A stretch of DNA of 64,000 nucleotides from UBA6522 sp965262365 (lineage in GTDB: Bacteria > Pseudomonadota > Gammaproteobacteria > Steroidobacterales > Rariloculaceae). The translations under genes and the position numbers were made by a program. Under the pieces are notes generated by a model. That model ran no database searches, was not told the origin of the DNA, and saw nothing but the letters and a program-made list of their open reading frames with translations. Positions 1-9,981 of this stretch are shown here, one piece after another. The stretch lies in NCBI GenBank assembly GCA_965262365.1, contig OZ253541.1, forward strand, positions 1,550,001 to 1,614,000, in the 5' to 3' direction. The number at the start of each line of letters is the position of its first letter. Position 1 is the first letter of the stretch.

Positions 1-414
1 CGGCGGGTGGCCAGTCATGCTCGCAGCCGCCGACGCGGCAGCCACACCACGGTGGCCGAGCACATGCCCGAGGGTCATCGCGCCCAGGCCGAGTGGACGC
101 CGCAGCGGCTCGTGCGCTGGGCGGGCAAGGCCGGTCCCTCCACCGCGGCGCTGGTCGAGCACATCATGGCCGCGCGCATGCATCCGGAACAGGGCTTTCG
201 CAGTTGCCTGGGCCTCATGCGGCTGGGCAAACGCTTCGGCGAGAAGCGCCTGGAGGCCGCCTGCCGGCGTGCGCTGGCGCTCGGCGCCCACGCCTACAAG
301 AACGTCGAGGCGATCCTGAAGAACGATCTGGATCGCAAACCCCTGCCACCGCGCACCCCGGAACCGCCCGAGATCGATCACGACAACCTGCGCGGACCGG
401 ACTACTACCAATAA
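1..414 (+). CDS. istA: IS21 transposase IstA, C-terminal fragment
   Basis: This is the last ~137 codons of an IS21-type transposase; the reading frame is open from base 1, so the gene is cut by the window edge rather than visibly truncated. The segment is the arginine-rich C-terminal region that follows the catalytic core in IstA proteins (it includes the stretches HIMAARMHPEQGFRSCLG and RRALALGAHAYKNVEAIL), so none of the DDE residues can be checked here. It is followed 18 bases later by istB on the same strand, the standard operon order in this family. IstA cuts and joins the element ends; IstB assists target capture. Confidence 0.85.
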   Translation, partial: RRVASHARSRRRGSHTTVAEHMPEGHRAQAEWTPQRLVRWAGKAGPSTAALVEHIMAARMHPEQGFRSCLGLMRLGKRFGEKRLEAACRRALALGAHAYKNVEAILKNDLDRKPLPPRTPEPPEIDHDNLRGPDYYQ

Positions 415-432
415 CCCAGGAGGACCTGCACC

Positions 433-1191
433 ATGTTGTATCACCCCACCGTTGAAAAACTCGCCGAGCTGCGCCTCGCTGGCATGCGACAAGCGCTGTT
501 GGACCAGCAGGCCATGAGCGACATCGAGGCGTTGAGCTTCGAGGAACGACTCGGGCTGTTGCTCGATCATGAGGCCACTGTCCGCGCCGAACGACGGCTG
601 AAGTACCGGCTGCGCAATGCGCGGCTGCGCCAGTCCGCCGTCGTCGAGGATCTGGACTATCGGCACCCACGCGGACTGGACAAGGCCCTGATGAATCGAC
701 TCATCACCGGGCAATGGATCAAGAAACGACTCAACTTGCTGATCACCGGGCCCACAGGTACCGGCAAATCCTGGATCGCGTGCGCGTTGGCCAACAAGGC
801 CTGCCGCGACGGCTTCACCGTACAGTACCATCGCCTCTCGCGGTTGTTCGATGAACTCGGCTACGCCCACGGCGACGGCCGCTATCCGAAGGTCATGAGG
901 AAACTCGCCCGAACCGACGTCATCATCCTGGACGACTGGGGACTGTCCAAGCTCACCGCCCCCCAGCGCCGCGATCTGCTGGAGATCCTCGAGGACCGTC
1001 ATGAACAACGCTCCACCCTGGTCACCAGTCAGTTACCCGTGGAGCACTGGCACAAAATGATCGGCGAACCGACCCATGCCGATGCGATCCTTGACCGCCT
1101 GGTGCACAATGCCTATCGCATCGCGCTGAAGGGAGAATCCATGCGTAAAATCAAAGCCAAAGGAGGTGGATCGCTCACAGCTCAGCCATAA
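433..1191 (+). CDS. istB: IS21 ATP-binding helper protein IstB
   Basis: A 252-residue AAA+ helper of an IS21 element. The Walker A motif GPTGTGKS is at about residues 106-113 and the Walker B stretch VIILDDWG at about 163-170; both look intact, and the length is normal for IstB. In this family IstB is an ATPase that forms assemblies on target DNA and cooperates with the IstA transposase. The start follows an AGGAGG-like ribosome site and sits 18 bases after the istA stop, so the two genes are probably cotranscribed. The N-terminal ~100 residues form the IstB-specific domain that precedes the ATPase core. Confidence 0.92.
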   Translation: MLYHPTVEKLAELRLAGMRQALLDQQAMSDIEALSFEERLGLLLDHEATVRAERRLKYRLRNARLRQSAVVEDLDYRHPRGLDKALMNRLITGQWIKKRLNLLITGPTGTGKSWIACALANKACRDGFTVQYHRLSRLFDELGYAHGDGRYPKVMRKLARTDVIILDDWGLSKLTAPQRRDLLEILEDRHEQRSTLVTSQLPVEHWHKMIGEPTHADAILDRLVHNAYRIALKGESMRKIKAKGGGSLTAQP

Positions 1192-1266
1192 CGTCCGCCC
1201 CCCGCGTCGCTTCGCTCCGAGGGATCGCTCGTCGGCCACCGCTCACGCGGTAACTTGGCCGTGGAT

Positions 1267-1340
1267 CGGGTGGTACTTTTGAACGGGAATGACTGGTAAC
1301 TTTGACAGGGATTGGCTGGTAACTTTCAAGGGAATACGCA
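1267..1340. repeat. IS21 element A terminal repeats
   Basis: Three near-direct repeats of TGGTA(A)CTTT separated by GA/GC-rich spacers lie just downstream of istB and end at GGGAATACGCA. Arrays of two or three transposase-binding repeats at each end are characteristic of IS21 elements. The matching left end lies outside the window, so the boundary is inferred. Confidence 0.6.
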
Positions 1341-1499
1341 TCGGATAGCGCTCGTCCCGAAAAAACAGGCCAATTTGATCGAACGTCTTGCTCAAGCGCG
1401 TTGGTCCGGAACACCTCGCGCCTACACCAAAGCCACTGAATGCGAACCGGATTCCAGTAAAATAAGCGCCCCACGACTACTCGCGAATGGAACAAACCC

Positions 1500-2609
1500 G
1501 TGTCCGTTAGGCGTCCGGTACTAGATCGTCTGAAGAACCTCGCTTGCCCCCCCGTCAAACCTCATGGCACGCTTGCCATGGCCGAATTCATGCTCAACGC
1601 TCTTGACCGCGCCGCAAACGGAGAAAGGATCACCTGCACGATCAATCGGCACTGCCGCACGCGGATTTTCGACTTCCCCCGAGCCCACATGACGGAGCCA
1701 GTGCCAAACGTCACCGTCTACGAATCCAACTCACTTCACGCGAGCCTGGTCTGCGACTTGGACGCCTTCTTCGGGCAATCGTCCAGTCCGCACTTCGCGA
1801 TAAGCCCACCGCTACGCCACGAAATCGCCGAGAAGCGCAAGAAATTGGGTGCCCAAAGAACGGGCATCTATGCATATCTCGTAGTCGAAGAACTCAACAT
1901 GCTTTCCCCGTTGGTGCTTGATCGAGGGTGCTCCGCGCTCGACGAGGTCGGCAACATTGACAGCCGGCGCACCCCTCTTCTAAACGGAGGCCGCGAAAAC
2001 GAGAGATTCATAATCGCTTACGAGACCAGCGACGGCCCGTGGCCAGACATTCCCCGCAATGAGCAGAATGTCAATATGATCCTCGCCACGATGCGCGCAT
2101 GCCAAGACTACGACCAAGAGATTCGCAAACATGTAGATCAGATGTGCCTTGTAACGGATGACGGCCGATTTGTATGCCCCATGTCTGCGGGATTCGCCTC
2201 TGCCCGCGCCGATAGTGTTAAGAGCCTGGACGCCGCTGCATTCCGCGACACGGCCGCCCGAATCCACGCAGCCGCATCTCTGATGGATGCCGACCTCGGA
2301 TCCGAGCACATTGAATTACTTGTCAATGCCCTCTACTGGGACGATTACAAGGATGATGAGTTTCGGCGACTGCACTATTTGAGCTTATGGGAGTCATTCT
2401 GCGAGTCCAGAAGGAGACTGGGTTATACGGCACCCAGAGGCAAACCCATAAACGACCAAACCATTCTCGCAGGCTCCCTCAGCATCTCAGAACTTACCAG
2501 GTACCGCCACGACATCGCTCATTGCTGGACCGGCTCCATCGATGGCAATTACTTAGCTGGAATCTACCGGACGATCAACGAACTGATTCGGAAAAAATAC
2601 TTCCCGTGA
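1500..2609 (+). CDS. Uncharacterised protein with HEPN-like C-terminal motif, copy 1
   Basis: I do not recognise a named family. The 369-residue product is clearly paralogous to the 375-residue product at 9982-11109: shared landmarks include a CRT..FDFP/CRTSVYAFP stretch near the N-terminus, HVDQ/HIDQ followed by TDDGR, and a C-terminal block YRH-x-IAH-x-WTG. That last block contains R336-x4-H341, the RxxxxH pattern typical of HEPN ribonuclease-type domains, placed near the C-terminus as in many HEPN proteins; calling it HEPN is inference. No signal peptide or membrane segment is evident. The GTG start at 1500 keeps an N-terminal region that aligns with copy 2; an ATG at 1577 is possible. The gene lies between an IS21 end and a broken SIR2 gene. 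Confidence 0.75.
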   Translation: MSVRRPVLDRLKNLACPPVKPHGTLAMAEFMLNALDRAANGERITCTINRHCRTRIFDFPRAHMTEPVPNVTVYESNSLHASLVCDLDAFFGQSSSPHFAISPPLRHEIAEKRKKLGAQRTGIYAYLVVEELNMLSPLVLDRGCSALDEVGNIDSRRTPLLNGGRENERFIIAYETSDGPWPDIPRNEQNVNMILATMRACQDYDQEIRKHVDQMCLVTDDGRFVCPMSAGFASARADSVKSLDAAAFRDTAARIHAAASLMDADLGSEHIELLVNALYWDDYKDDEFRRLHYLSLWESFCESRRRLGYTAPRGKPINDQTILAGSLSISELTRYRHDIAHCWTGSIDGNYLAGIYRTINELIRKKYFP

Positions 2610-3138
2610 TGCCCCTTCGTGACACCCTGCATAGGCCAAATTAGCGCTGGCGATGCACCTCGGGCGAGCGGTCAATGAGCCATCGGGCCAGACAACGTGT
2701 AGCCCGCGCGTAAGTACCCGAACCGTACCGGGCTCACCACCCAATGGCGACCCGCCTTGACACCCTCTTGATCAACACCAACACTTGGCCACCACGATTC
2801 CGATTACGTGGCAAGGAACGCACGCGATCGAACACCTGCTACGGGTCAGAATTTGCACAAGGATTAGAAGCGAAGTCAGCCGGTGTCATCAGCAGCAGAT
2901 TCGGTATTCGATTCCGTAACAACCGGGATCTTCGAGCTTTCGAGGAATCTGGACCTTGACGAAAACATGACTGCGGCGGGCATGTATTGGCGAATCGCTA
3001 CCAAGATGACCGGAAGATTTGAAGCTGGGGCTCAACGATGTGCTATGCGACTGAAGAGCCACAGGAGAACGGTGGCAAGACGACCTTGCCCGCCTCAAGG
3101 GTCTAAAGGCCGGACGGAGTAGGTCGGGGACGGGTCAC
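2610..3138. other. 529-base gap with no recognised gene
   Basis: No convincing coding frame, RNA or repeat was found between copy 1 of the HEPN-like gene and the SIR2 gene. Short open frames here lack recognisable motifs. The promoter of the SIR2 gene presumably lies in this stretch, but no clear -35/-10 pair can be assigned. Confidence 0.5.
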
Positions 3139-3795
3139 ATGCAGTTCGTACGGGGAGGTCCGGACGTTCCAGAGCGCTTGTTGCAGGCGCACGAGGATGG
3201 ACGCGTCGTTTTCTTCTGTGGCGCGGGCATCTCTTATCCCGCCCGGTTGCCGGGCTTCTCCGGTCTTGTGAAGGACGTCTATACTCGGCTGAATATCACC
3301 CCCGACCCGGTGCAGGCGGCGGCCATCAAGGCCAAGCGGTACGACACCGCCATGGGTCTGCTTGAATCGAACATCGTGGGTGGACGCCAAGCTGTACGCA
3401 AGAAGATTGCGGAAATTCTCGATCCGGACGTTTCGTCCGCCAACGCAACCGCTTCACACAACGCATTGCTTACGTTGGGAGAATGCCGGAAGCGCCGAAC
3501 GCGGCTGGTCACTACAAACTTTGATCGACTGTTCGAACATGCGCTGGCGAACGGCCGACCGTGCGTCAAGCGCTTTGAAGCCCCGTTGCTTCCTGTGCCC
3601 AAGAATCGCTGGGATGGACTGGTGTACCTCCACGGACTGCTGCCGGAAGATCCCACTGGCAGCAACCTGAACAATCTTGTCGTCTCGAGCGGCGACTTCG
3701 GCTTAGCCTACCTCACAGAGCGCTGGGCAGCGCGCTTTGTGAGTGAGCTACTGCGGAATTTCGTCGTGTGCTTCGTCGGCTACAGCATCGACGAT
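3139..3795 (+). pseudogene. SIR2-domain defence-type gene, 5' part, split by IS66
   Basis: The first 219 codons encode a SIR2-like NAD-binding domain: FFCGAGIS with the glycine loop at residues 25-32, TTNFDRLFE at about 126-134, the catalytic-type histidine in YLHG at about 163-166, and FVGYSIDD ending at residue 219. SIR2 domains of this kind cleave NAD and are common abortive-infection effectors in antiphage systems. Codon 219 ends exactly at the start of an IS66 element; the gene resumes in frame at 6360 after the element and a duplicated TCGACGAT. Without the insertion the product would be about 1,268 residues. The interrupted gene could at most make a truncated SIR2 domain with about 22 foreign residues. 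Confidence 0.88.
3788..3795. repeat. IS66 target-site duplication, left copy
   Basis: TCGACGAT, repeated exactly at 6352-6359. Eight bases is the standard duplication length for IS66, and removing the element plus one copy restores the SIR2 reading frame. Confidence 0.95.
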
Positions 3796-3824
3796 GTAAG
3801 CGGTGCCCCTACACCATCTGGCTT

Positions 3825-5420
3825 TCAGCGTGAGATTGGCGTAAAGACCCAGGGCAGCAGCTGATCGATCTCGGAGGCCGGATGGCCATTGGCGATGGCT
3901 TCGAGCGTCGCCTTGAGATAGGCATGCGGGTTGACCCCGTTCATTTTCGCCGTTTCGATCAGACTAGCGATGCGGGCCCAGGCCGCCGCACCCTCATCGT
4001 GGCCGGCGAACAACGCGTTCTTGCGGTTCAGCGCCAGCGGGCGGATCGTGTTCTCGACCACGTTGGAATCCATCTCCACGCGGCCGTCGGTGAGGAACAC
4101 CTGAAGTCCTTCCCAGTGATTGCCGATGTAGGCCAGCTTCTCGCCCAGGCGCGACTTCGCCGAGACGCGGGCGCGTTGCCGCTTCAGCCACGCCCCGAAC
4201 TCCTTGACCCGCGGCGCGGTGCGCGCCTTGCGAACGGCCAGGCGCACCTCGGCGGGTTCGCCCCGGATCTGCTTCTCGATGGCGTACATCGCCGCGATGC
4301 GGCGCAAGCCCTCCGCGGCGACCTCCGAGCGGTGGCTGTCGTGGATCTCGCACAGCTTGCGCCTGGCGTGCACCCAACAGTTCGCCCGGGTCACCCCCTT
4401 GCCGGGCGCGGCCACCGCGTTGTAGCCGGCGTAGCCGTCCACCTGCAGGATGCCGGTAAAACCCTCAAGGAAACGCGTGGCATGAACCCCGCCGCGACCG
4501 GGCGCATAGAAGAACACCACGCCGGGCGGGTCCGGACCGGCCCAGGGGCGCTCGTCGCGGGCCAGCGCCCACAGATACCCCGTCTTGGTCTTGCCCCGCC
4601 CCGGGTCCAGCACCGGCGCGCGCGTCTCATCCATGAACAACTGCCCCGACTGCTTCAGATGCCAGGCCAGCCGATCCACCACCGGAGTCAGATGAAACGA
4701 CGCCTTGCCCACCCAGCCGGCGAGCGTGGAGCGGTGCAACTCCACGCCCGAGCGGGCGTAGATCTGCGATTGGCGATACAAAGGTAAGTGATCGCCGTAC
4801 TTGGCGATCAGCACCTGCGCCAGCGCCCCCTCGGTCGGCAAGCCGCCGGTGATGAGGTGCGCCGGCGCCGGCGCCTGGATCACGCCGGCCTCGCAGGTGC
4901 GGCAGGCGTACTTCGGGCGCACCGTGACGATGACCCGAAGCTGCGCCGGCACGATGTCCAGCCGCTCGGTGCGGTCCTCGCCGATGCGGATCATGTCCCC
5001 GCACCCGCAGGGACACTGCGTGCTGTCGGGCTCGATGACCTGTTCGATGCGTTCCAGGCCCCTGGGCAGATGCCCGAGGTTGCGTCGAGGTGCCCGGCGC
5101 TTGGCGGAGGACGGGGTTGTTGAGGTGCCCGGCGCAGCCGCGGCTTCCTCGGCCTCGGCCACCGCGCCTTCCAGATCCTCGAACGCCAGTTGGCGATCGT
5201 CCAGCGGGCGCTTCTCGGACTTCTTGTCGTAGATCGCCCGGCGCAGTTCGTCGATGAGGTGTTCCAGGCGGCGGTTGGTATCGGTGAGCAAATCCACCCT
5301 CGCGCGAAGCTCGTCGTTGGCCGTTTGCTGCGCCTGAAAGGCGGTTTTCTGGCGTTGGAACAGCGCCCGGTGGGCGGGCGGCAACGCGGTGAGATCGACC
5401 GGTTCTGGACGGCTCTGCAT
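3825..5420 (-). CDS. tnpC: IS66 transposase TnpC
   Basis: A 531-residue DDE transposase of the IS66 type. An N-terminal coiled-coil leucine-zipper-like region (residues ~20-65) is followed by a zinc-binding segment with CPCGCG and CRTCEAG cysteines, then the catalytic core with FMDETRAPV (first Asp), ILQVDGYAGYN (second Asp) and NVVENTIRPLALNRKN (Glu). Length and motif order are normal for IS66 TnpC. It is the last gene of the element's tnpA-tnpB-tnpC operon and lies 91 bases downstream of tnpB. The reading frame is undamaged. Confidence 0.95.
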   Translation of the reverse strand: MQSRPEPVDLTALPPAHRALFQRQKTAFQAQQTANDELRARVDLLTDTNRRLEHLIDELRRAIYDKKSEKRPLDDRQLAFEDLEGAVAEAEEAAAAPGTSTTPSSAKRRAPRRNLGHLPRGLERIEQVIEPDSTQCPCGCGDMIRIGEDRTERLDIVPAQLRVIVTVRPKYACRTCEAGVIQAPAPAHLITGGLPTEGALAQVLIAKYGDHLPLYRQSQIYARSGVELHRSTLAGWVGKASFHLTPVVDRLAWHLKQSGQLFMDETRAPVLDPGRGKTKTGYLWALARDERPWAGPDPPGVVFFYAPGRGGVHATRFLEGFTGILQVDGYAGYNAVAAPGKGVTRANCWVHARRKLCEIHDSHRSEVAAEGLRRIAAMYAIEKQIRGEPAEVRLAVRKARTAPRVKEFGAWLKRQRARVSAKSRLGEKLAYIGNHWEGLQVFLTDGRVEMDSNVVENTIRPLALNRKNALFAGHDEGAAAWARIASLIETAKMNGVNPHAYLKATLEAIANGHPASEIDQLLPWVFTPISR

Positions 5421-5511
5421 GAGTGAATACTACCATATAATCAGGAAGTTATAAACGAAAACCGGCCCGAAAAACGAGCCGGTCATCAGGGTTGAACAAC
5501 CCCTTGGGCAG

Positions 5512-5865
5512 TCACGCCGCCACGCGCGGGCGGCGCACGCGCGGGCTCCACGTCCGGCGCCAGTCCAGACCCTCGAACAGCGCCTCGAACTGCGCCCGGG
5601 TGAGCCTCATCACCCCGTTGTGGACCGTCGGCCACGCGAACCGGCCCTGCTCCAACCGCTTATACGCCAGCACCAGACCGGTGCCGTCCCACCAGAGCAC
5701 TTTGATCCTGTCGGCTCGCTTGGCTCGGAAGACATAGGCGACCCCCGAATATGGGTCCAGGCCCAGCTCGTTGTGCACCGCCGCGGCCAATCCGTCATGG
5801 CCCTTGCGAAAGTCCACCGGCTGCGTCGCCACCACGATCCGAGTGCCACCCAACGACACCATCAC
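5512..5865 (-). CDS. tnpB: IS66 accessory protein TnpB
   Basis: A 117-residue protein with the characteristic IS66 Orf2 opening, in which IVVATQPVDFRKGHDGL leads into a compact basic domain ending in a RVRRPRVAA tail. TnpB is required for IS66 transposition, but its biochemical role is not settled. The ATG overlaps the tnpA stop by 4 bases (ATGA), indicating translational coupling, the usual arrangement in this family. Confidence 0.95.
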   Translation of the reverse strand: MMVSLGGTRIVVATQPVDFRKGHDGLAAAVHNELGLDPYSGVAYVFRAKRADRIKVLWWDGTGLVLAYKRLEQGRFAWPTVHNGVMRLTRAQFEALFEGLDWRRTWSPRVRRPRVAA

Positions 5866-6272
5866 GACGTGCCCGCCAGCGCCACGGCGATCGCCGCGAT
5901 CCCGGCCGTGTCGGTGACCCCGTCCAGGCGAACCGTCACGCCGCGTCCTTCAATCACCACCGAAGCGCGTTCTTCCACCTCAACGTCGGCAAAAGCCCCA
6001 GCCGGTTCCGCCTGCACCGATGACGGCGCCACCAGCTTGCCCCGGCGCAGAAGACTGCGCCAGGCCGATAACCGGTTGCGCGCGATCCCGTAGCGCCGGG
6101 CCACGGCCGTCACCGACTCCTGGGTAGAAAAACTCTCCCGCGCGATCCGGATCTTCTTCTCCGCGCTCCAGCTTCGCCGCTTCTTTCGCTTCCTCCCAAC
6201 CGCCGCCGCTCCGTTGGCCGCAGCCGAACCGCCAACGTCCTTGCCCTTGGCATCCAGATCATCGTTCCGCAT
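5862..6272 (-). CDS. tnpA: IS66 accessory protein TnpA
   Basis: A 136-residue basic protein with a helix-turn-helix of the IS66 Orf1/IS3-OrfA type (RSWSAEKKIRIARESF then VARRYGIARNRLSAWRSLL, about residues 34-75). It is the first gene of the element's operon and overlaps tnpB by 4 bases. A lysine/arginine-rich N-terminal stretch precedes the HTH. It probably binds the element ends; this is family knowledge, not shown here. Confidence 0.93.
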   Translation of the reverse strand: MRNDDLDAKGKDVGGSAAANGAAAVGRKRKKRRSWSAEKKIRIARESFSTQESVTAVARRYGIARNRLSAWRSLLRRGKLVAPSSVQAEPAGAFADVEVEERASVVIEGRGVTVRLDGVTDTAGIAAIAVALAGTS

Positions 6273-6351
6273 CGGACTCCTCCCTATTTAAGAGGAGTCA
6301 TCCAATCTCAATGACTCACCGAAAGGAAGGTGGGGTCAGCACAGCGCTTAC

Positions 6352-6359
6352 TCGACGAT
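6352..6359. repeat. IS66 target-site duplication, right copy
   Basis: TCGACGAT, identical to 3788-3795. The SIR2 frame resumes with the CCG codon at 6360. Confidence 0.95.
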
Positions 6360-9300
6360 CCGGTGCTGCGATACATGATGGATGCTCTGGCGGCCGATCA
6401 GCTGCTCGGCGAATCGCCACCCGAAATGTTCGCCTTCGGAAGCTACCGCAAGGGCGGGAAAGGCTCTCAATCCAATGAATGGCGCGCCAAGAACGTCACG
6501 CCCATCCTGTACCGGGAATACCGGCTTCACACTTATTTACACAGGACCCTTCGCGTCTGGGCACAAATGTACCGGGACGGTGTACGCGGAAAGGAACACA
6601 TTGTGACCGAATACGCGATGGCGCTCCCGGACACTGCGGCAAGCGACGATGATTTTGTGAGCCGAATGCTGTGGGCCTTGAGCGATCCAACGGGTCTTCC
6701 CGCAAGGCGGTTTGCCGACTTTGAGCCGGTGCCCTCGCTCGATTGGCTCGAACCACTAACTGACAACCGATTCGGTCAAGCGGACCTGAGTCGTTTTGAT
6801 GTTCCGCCCAAAGAAAAGGTGGACGGGCGACTTCGGTTCAACCTGCTGCGCAGACCCGCACCCTACGATCTGGCTCCTCAGATGGCGCTCGCCGATAGCG
6901 TCGCCCCTCGCAGCCGTTGCGACAAGGTCATGTGGGAGCTGAGCCGCTGGTTGGTCAGGCACCTGAACAATCCCGACTTGGTTCTCTGGGTGATCAAACA
7001 AGGCGGGATACTGCACTACCAAATGGCGGAGAGGATTGCGCGGCGTCTAATCGAGATTTTCGATCTGGAAGTCGCTGGAAACGACACAGACCTAGAGCGC
7101 ATCCGCGCCAGTGCGCACGACGCGATCCCGGACGCTCGAATGCGAACCCTCTGGGGCCTGCTCCTAGCCCAGCGGGTCGGACTGGCCGGCCAGGAGCTCG
7201 ATCTCGACGGATGGCGTAGGCGATTTGTTCGGCACGGTCCGACAACCGCCTTGCGGCTCGAGTTGATCGAAATGCTCGCGCCCCGCGTGATCCTCACAGA
7301 GCCCTTCGCGTGGCCGTTCGAGGACGACGACAACCATGAGGATGACGATGAGGTTGAACCGGGACCCCTGCGTGAGCTCTTTGATTGCGACATCGAACTT
7401 GCCGCGAGCAACGTCCATGAAACCCTAGGTGGACTAAGGGGCAACGAGCGCTGGAGCGGCGCTCTGCCGTCGCTTCTTGCCGACATCACCGCGCTGCTTC
7501 GCGATGCGCTCGATCTCATGCGGGACCTCGGGGCTGCCGACGACCAATCTGATTTTTCTTACGTGGATCAACCGTCGATCAGCGAGCACGCTCAGAACTC
7601 GGCCCTGCGCGACTGGACGGCACTAATCGAACTGAACCGCGACGCCTGGCGGGCCATGGCGGCCGAATCGCCCGACCGTGCGCGACTCACAGCGCAGACA
7701 TGGTCACAGCTCCCCTATCCGGTGTTTCGTCGCCTAGCGTTCTTTGCAGCCGCGCAGGGTGATGTTATCCCCACCGGCAAGGGACTCGACTGGCTGCTGG
7801 CGGATGACGGTTGGTGGCTGTGGTCGATCGAGACCCAGCGCGAGACTATGCGGCTTCTGGTGGCGTTGGCACCGAGAATCAATGAACAGGAGCTGCCCAG
7901 ACTCGAGCACGCCATACTGAACGGACCGCCACGCAATATGTTCAAACCCGACCTGGACGAGCAACGCTGGACGGAAATAAAGGATGAGGATATCTGGTTG
8001 CGGCTGGCCAAGATCAGCCAAGCTGGGGCACAACTGAATGATGCCGCGCGTGAGCGACTCAATGGGCTTTCCGCCCAGCACCCGGACTGGCAGCTTGCCA
8101 ATGACGAGCGCGACGAATTTCCCAGTTGGACGGGCGATGGCAGCGAATTGCTTGCCCACGTCACGACGCCGCGCCAGCGGGACGAACTCGTCGAATGGCT
8201 CCGCGAGCATCCGCAGCCCGACCAATGGCGGCCTGACGACTGGCGTCAGCGCTGCCGCGAGGACTTCGATGATGCCGCGATCGCGCTGACCGAATTAGCG
8301 CAGGAAGGAACATGGCCGACAGGCCGGTGGCGTGAAGCACTTCAGGTGTGGTCGGAGGGCGAGCAGAGCGAACACGCCTGGCGTGAGGTGGGTCCGGTTC
8401 TGCGCGGCGTGCCGGCAGCGGAGCTTCAGCAGTTTGCCCACGCGGTCGGCTGGTGGCTACAGAATCTGGCGAGGGTGTTTGAAGAACAGGTAGCGACGTT
8501 TCTCTCGTTGTGCGATGCGGTGCTGGCACTCGACTACCAGCACGAAGAGCCGGAGGACGACATCGTCGGGCGTGCGATCAACCATCCCGTGGGCCATGTG
8601 ACGGAGGCGCTGCTGCGCTGGTGGTACCGTGCCGAACTCAAGGATGACCAAGGCCTGGCCGAGGAGCCGCGGCGCAGGTTCATCCGGCTCTGCGACACGG
8701 AAACACCAATATTTCGTCATGGCCGTGTATTGCTCGCGACTCACCTCATCTCGTTGTTCCGGGTCGACCGCGAGTGGACAACCCAGCATTTGATTCCGCT
8801 CTTCACTTGGCAAGACGCTGACGCGGAGGCCCGCTCGGCGTGGGTAGGGTTCTTGCAGTCGGCGAGGCTGTATCCGCCCTTGATGGAGGTGCTCAAGCCA
8901 GCTTTCTTGGATACGGCCAACCACTACGACCGGCTTGGCCGACACGCCAGACAGTACGCTTGGCTCCTGACCTTCGCCGGCCTCGATTCAGCGGATGTCT
9001 TCCGCAGCCGCGAGCTCGGGCTCGCCATGCGGGCGCTTCCTCGGAACGCATTGAAGCATGCGGCCAACGCTGTCTCCCGGGCCGTCGACGGCGCTGGAGA
9101 TCAGCGCGCCGAGTACTGGAGGAACCGAGCGGCTCCGTACCTAGACGCCATCTGGCCGAAGACCCCCCAGATGAGATCCGAAGGCGTCTCGGAGAACTTT
9201 GCGCGCGCCTGCATCGCAGCGGGCGACGCATTTGCTGAGGCGGTAGGGCAGGTTCACGCCTGGTTGCAACCGCTGCCCTTCCCTGACCGAATCGCCCATG

Positions 9301-9509
9301 CTCTTCGTAGAGCCGAAATCGACTCGCGGTTCCCGGAGCGGGCACTCGAGCTTTTACATCGGATTGTTGCCGATGACGCCCGAGCGTTTTTCATGCATCT
9401 ACCAAGATCTCTGAGCGTCATACGCACCGTTGAGCCACAACTTGAACACGGGCATCGATTTCAACGACTGGTCGCCATTTTGCGAGCCAACGGAGTCGAG
9501 CTGGATTGA
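6360..9509 (+). pseudogene. SIR2-domain defence-type gene, 3' part
   Basis: This open frame continues the interrupted SIR2 gene: after the duplicated TCGACGAT it reads PVLRYMMDALAAD, which directly completes the GYSIDD motif at the end of the 5' part. About 1,049 further codons run to the stop without a break. Beyond the SIR2 core the protein is long, rich in Trp, Leu and Arg, and looks helical throughout with an acidic stretch (EDDDNHEDDDEVEPG) near reconstructed residue 540; no catalytic motif was recognised. Large SIR2 proteins with long helical C-termini occur among antiphage DSR-type systems, and I infer a sensor role for this part. An internal start could express it alone, but nothing supports that. 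Confidence 0.85.
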
Positions 9510-9981
9510 CTCATGGTCGAATTCAACGAGGCACGATACCCTCGTGGTCAAAGGGCTCCCTCTCCGCCACTGATTATGTATAACACATTGTTTCGTATAT
9601 ATTTTCTATAGATTACTTTTTATTTTCCCACTTAAATTCACACGGTCCGCCAGAGTCCATCCGAGACCAAGCGCCACGGTGAGATACAATCACCCGACTC
9701 GCCGATTCAGGCATCGGTAGTCGTTCCGTCAGTTTCACTGGATTGGTGACCGGGACAACCGCAGCACTCGCTTGCTGGATGAGAGCATTCTATCCTCCCT
9801 CGATAACGGCCGAGTTGGCTAGAGTTCAGCGGCACGATGATCATGTCACTATCTGGCAGGAAAATCGTTACCGAACACCGTATCCGCAGCGTCCGGTAGT
9901 CCCTGCACGCTCCGGTTGATTGGGCAGTTTTTTTATGGCCGAACCATTTTCAATAGCGCCGCTGGCATCGGAGTTTGAAGG
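9510..9981. other. 472-base gap with AT-rich patch
   Basis: No gene was recognised. Bases ~9575-9645 are markedly AT-rich (TATGTATAAC, TATATATTTTC, TTACTTTTTATTTTCC) against a GC-rich background, which fits promoter or junction DNA between separately acquired genes. A ribosome site GAAGGA precedes the gene that starts at 9982. Confidence 0.5.

Larger units (their letters stand above)
1..1340. mobile_element. IS21-family element A, left part outside window
   Basis: The window opens inside an IS21-family insertion sequence. The C-terminal end of IstA and a complete IstB are present in the usual order, followed by an end region in which TGGTAACTTT occurs twice (1293-1302 and 1317-1326), with a third degenerate copy (TGGTACTTTT) near 1270. 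Multiple terminal repeats are normal for IS21 ends. I place the outer end at about 1340, just after GGGAATACGCA, but the other end lies outside the window, so neither the target duplication nor the exact end can be proven. This copy is not a close duplicate of the second IS21 element at 12705-15414: the proteins and end repeats differ. Confidence 0.8.
3796..6351. mobile_element. IS66-family element inserted in SIR2 gene
   Basis: A 2,556-base element with ends GTAAGCGgTG... on the left and the inverse ...GCGCTTAC on the right, flanked by the exact 8-base duplication TCGACGAT. It carries the full tnpA-tnpB-tnpC set on the minus strand. IS66 ends normally begin GTAA and duplicate 8 bases, so both features fit. 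All three genes look intact, so the element may still be active or may have arrived recently. It disrupts the SIR2 gene immediately after the conserved GYSIDD motif. Confidence 0.95.
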
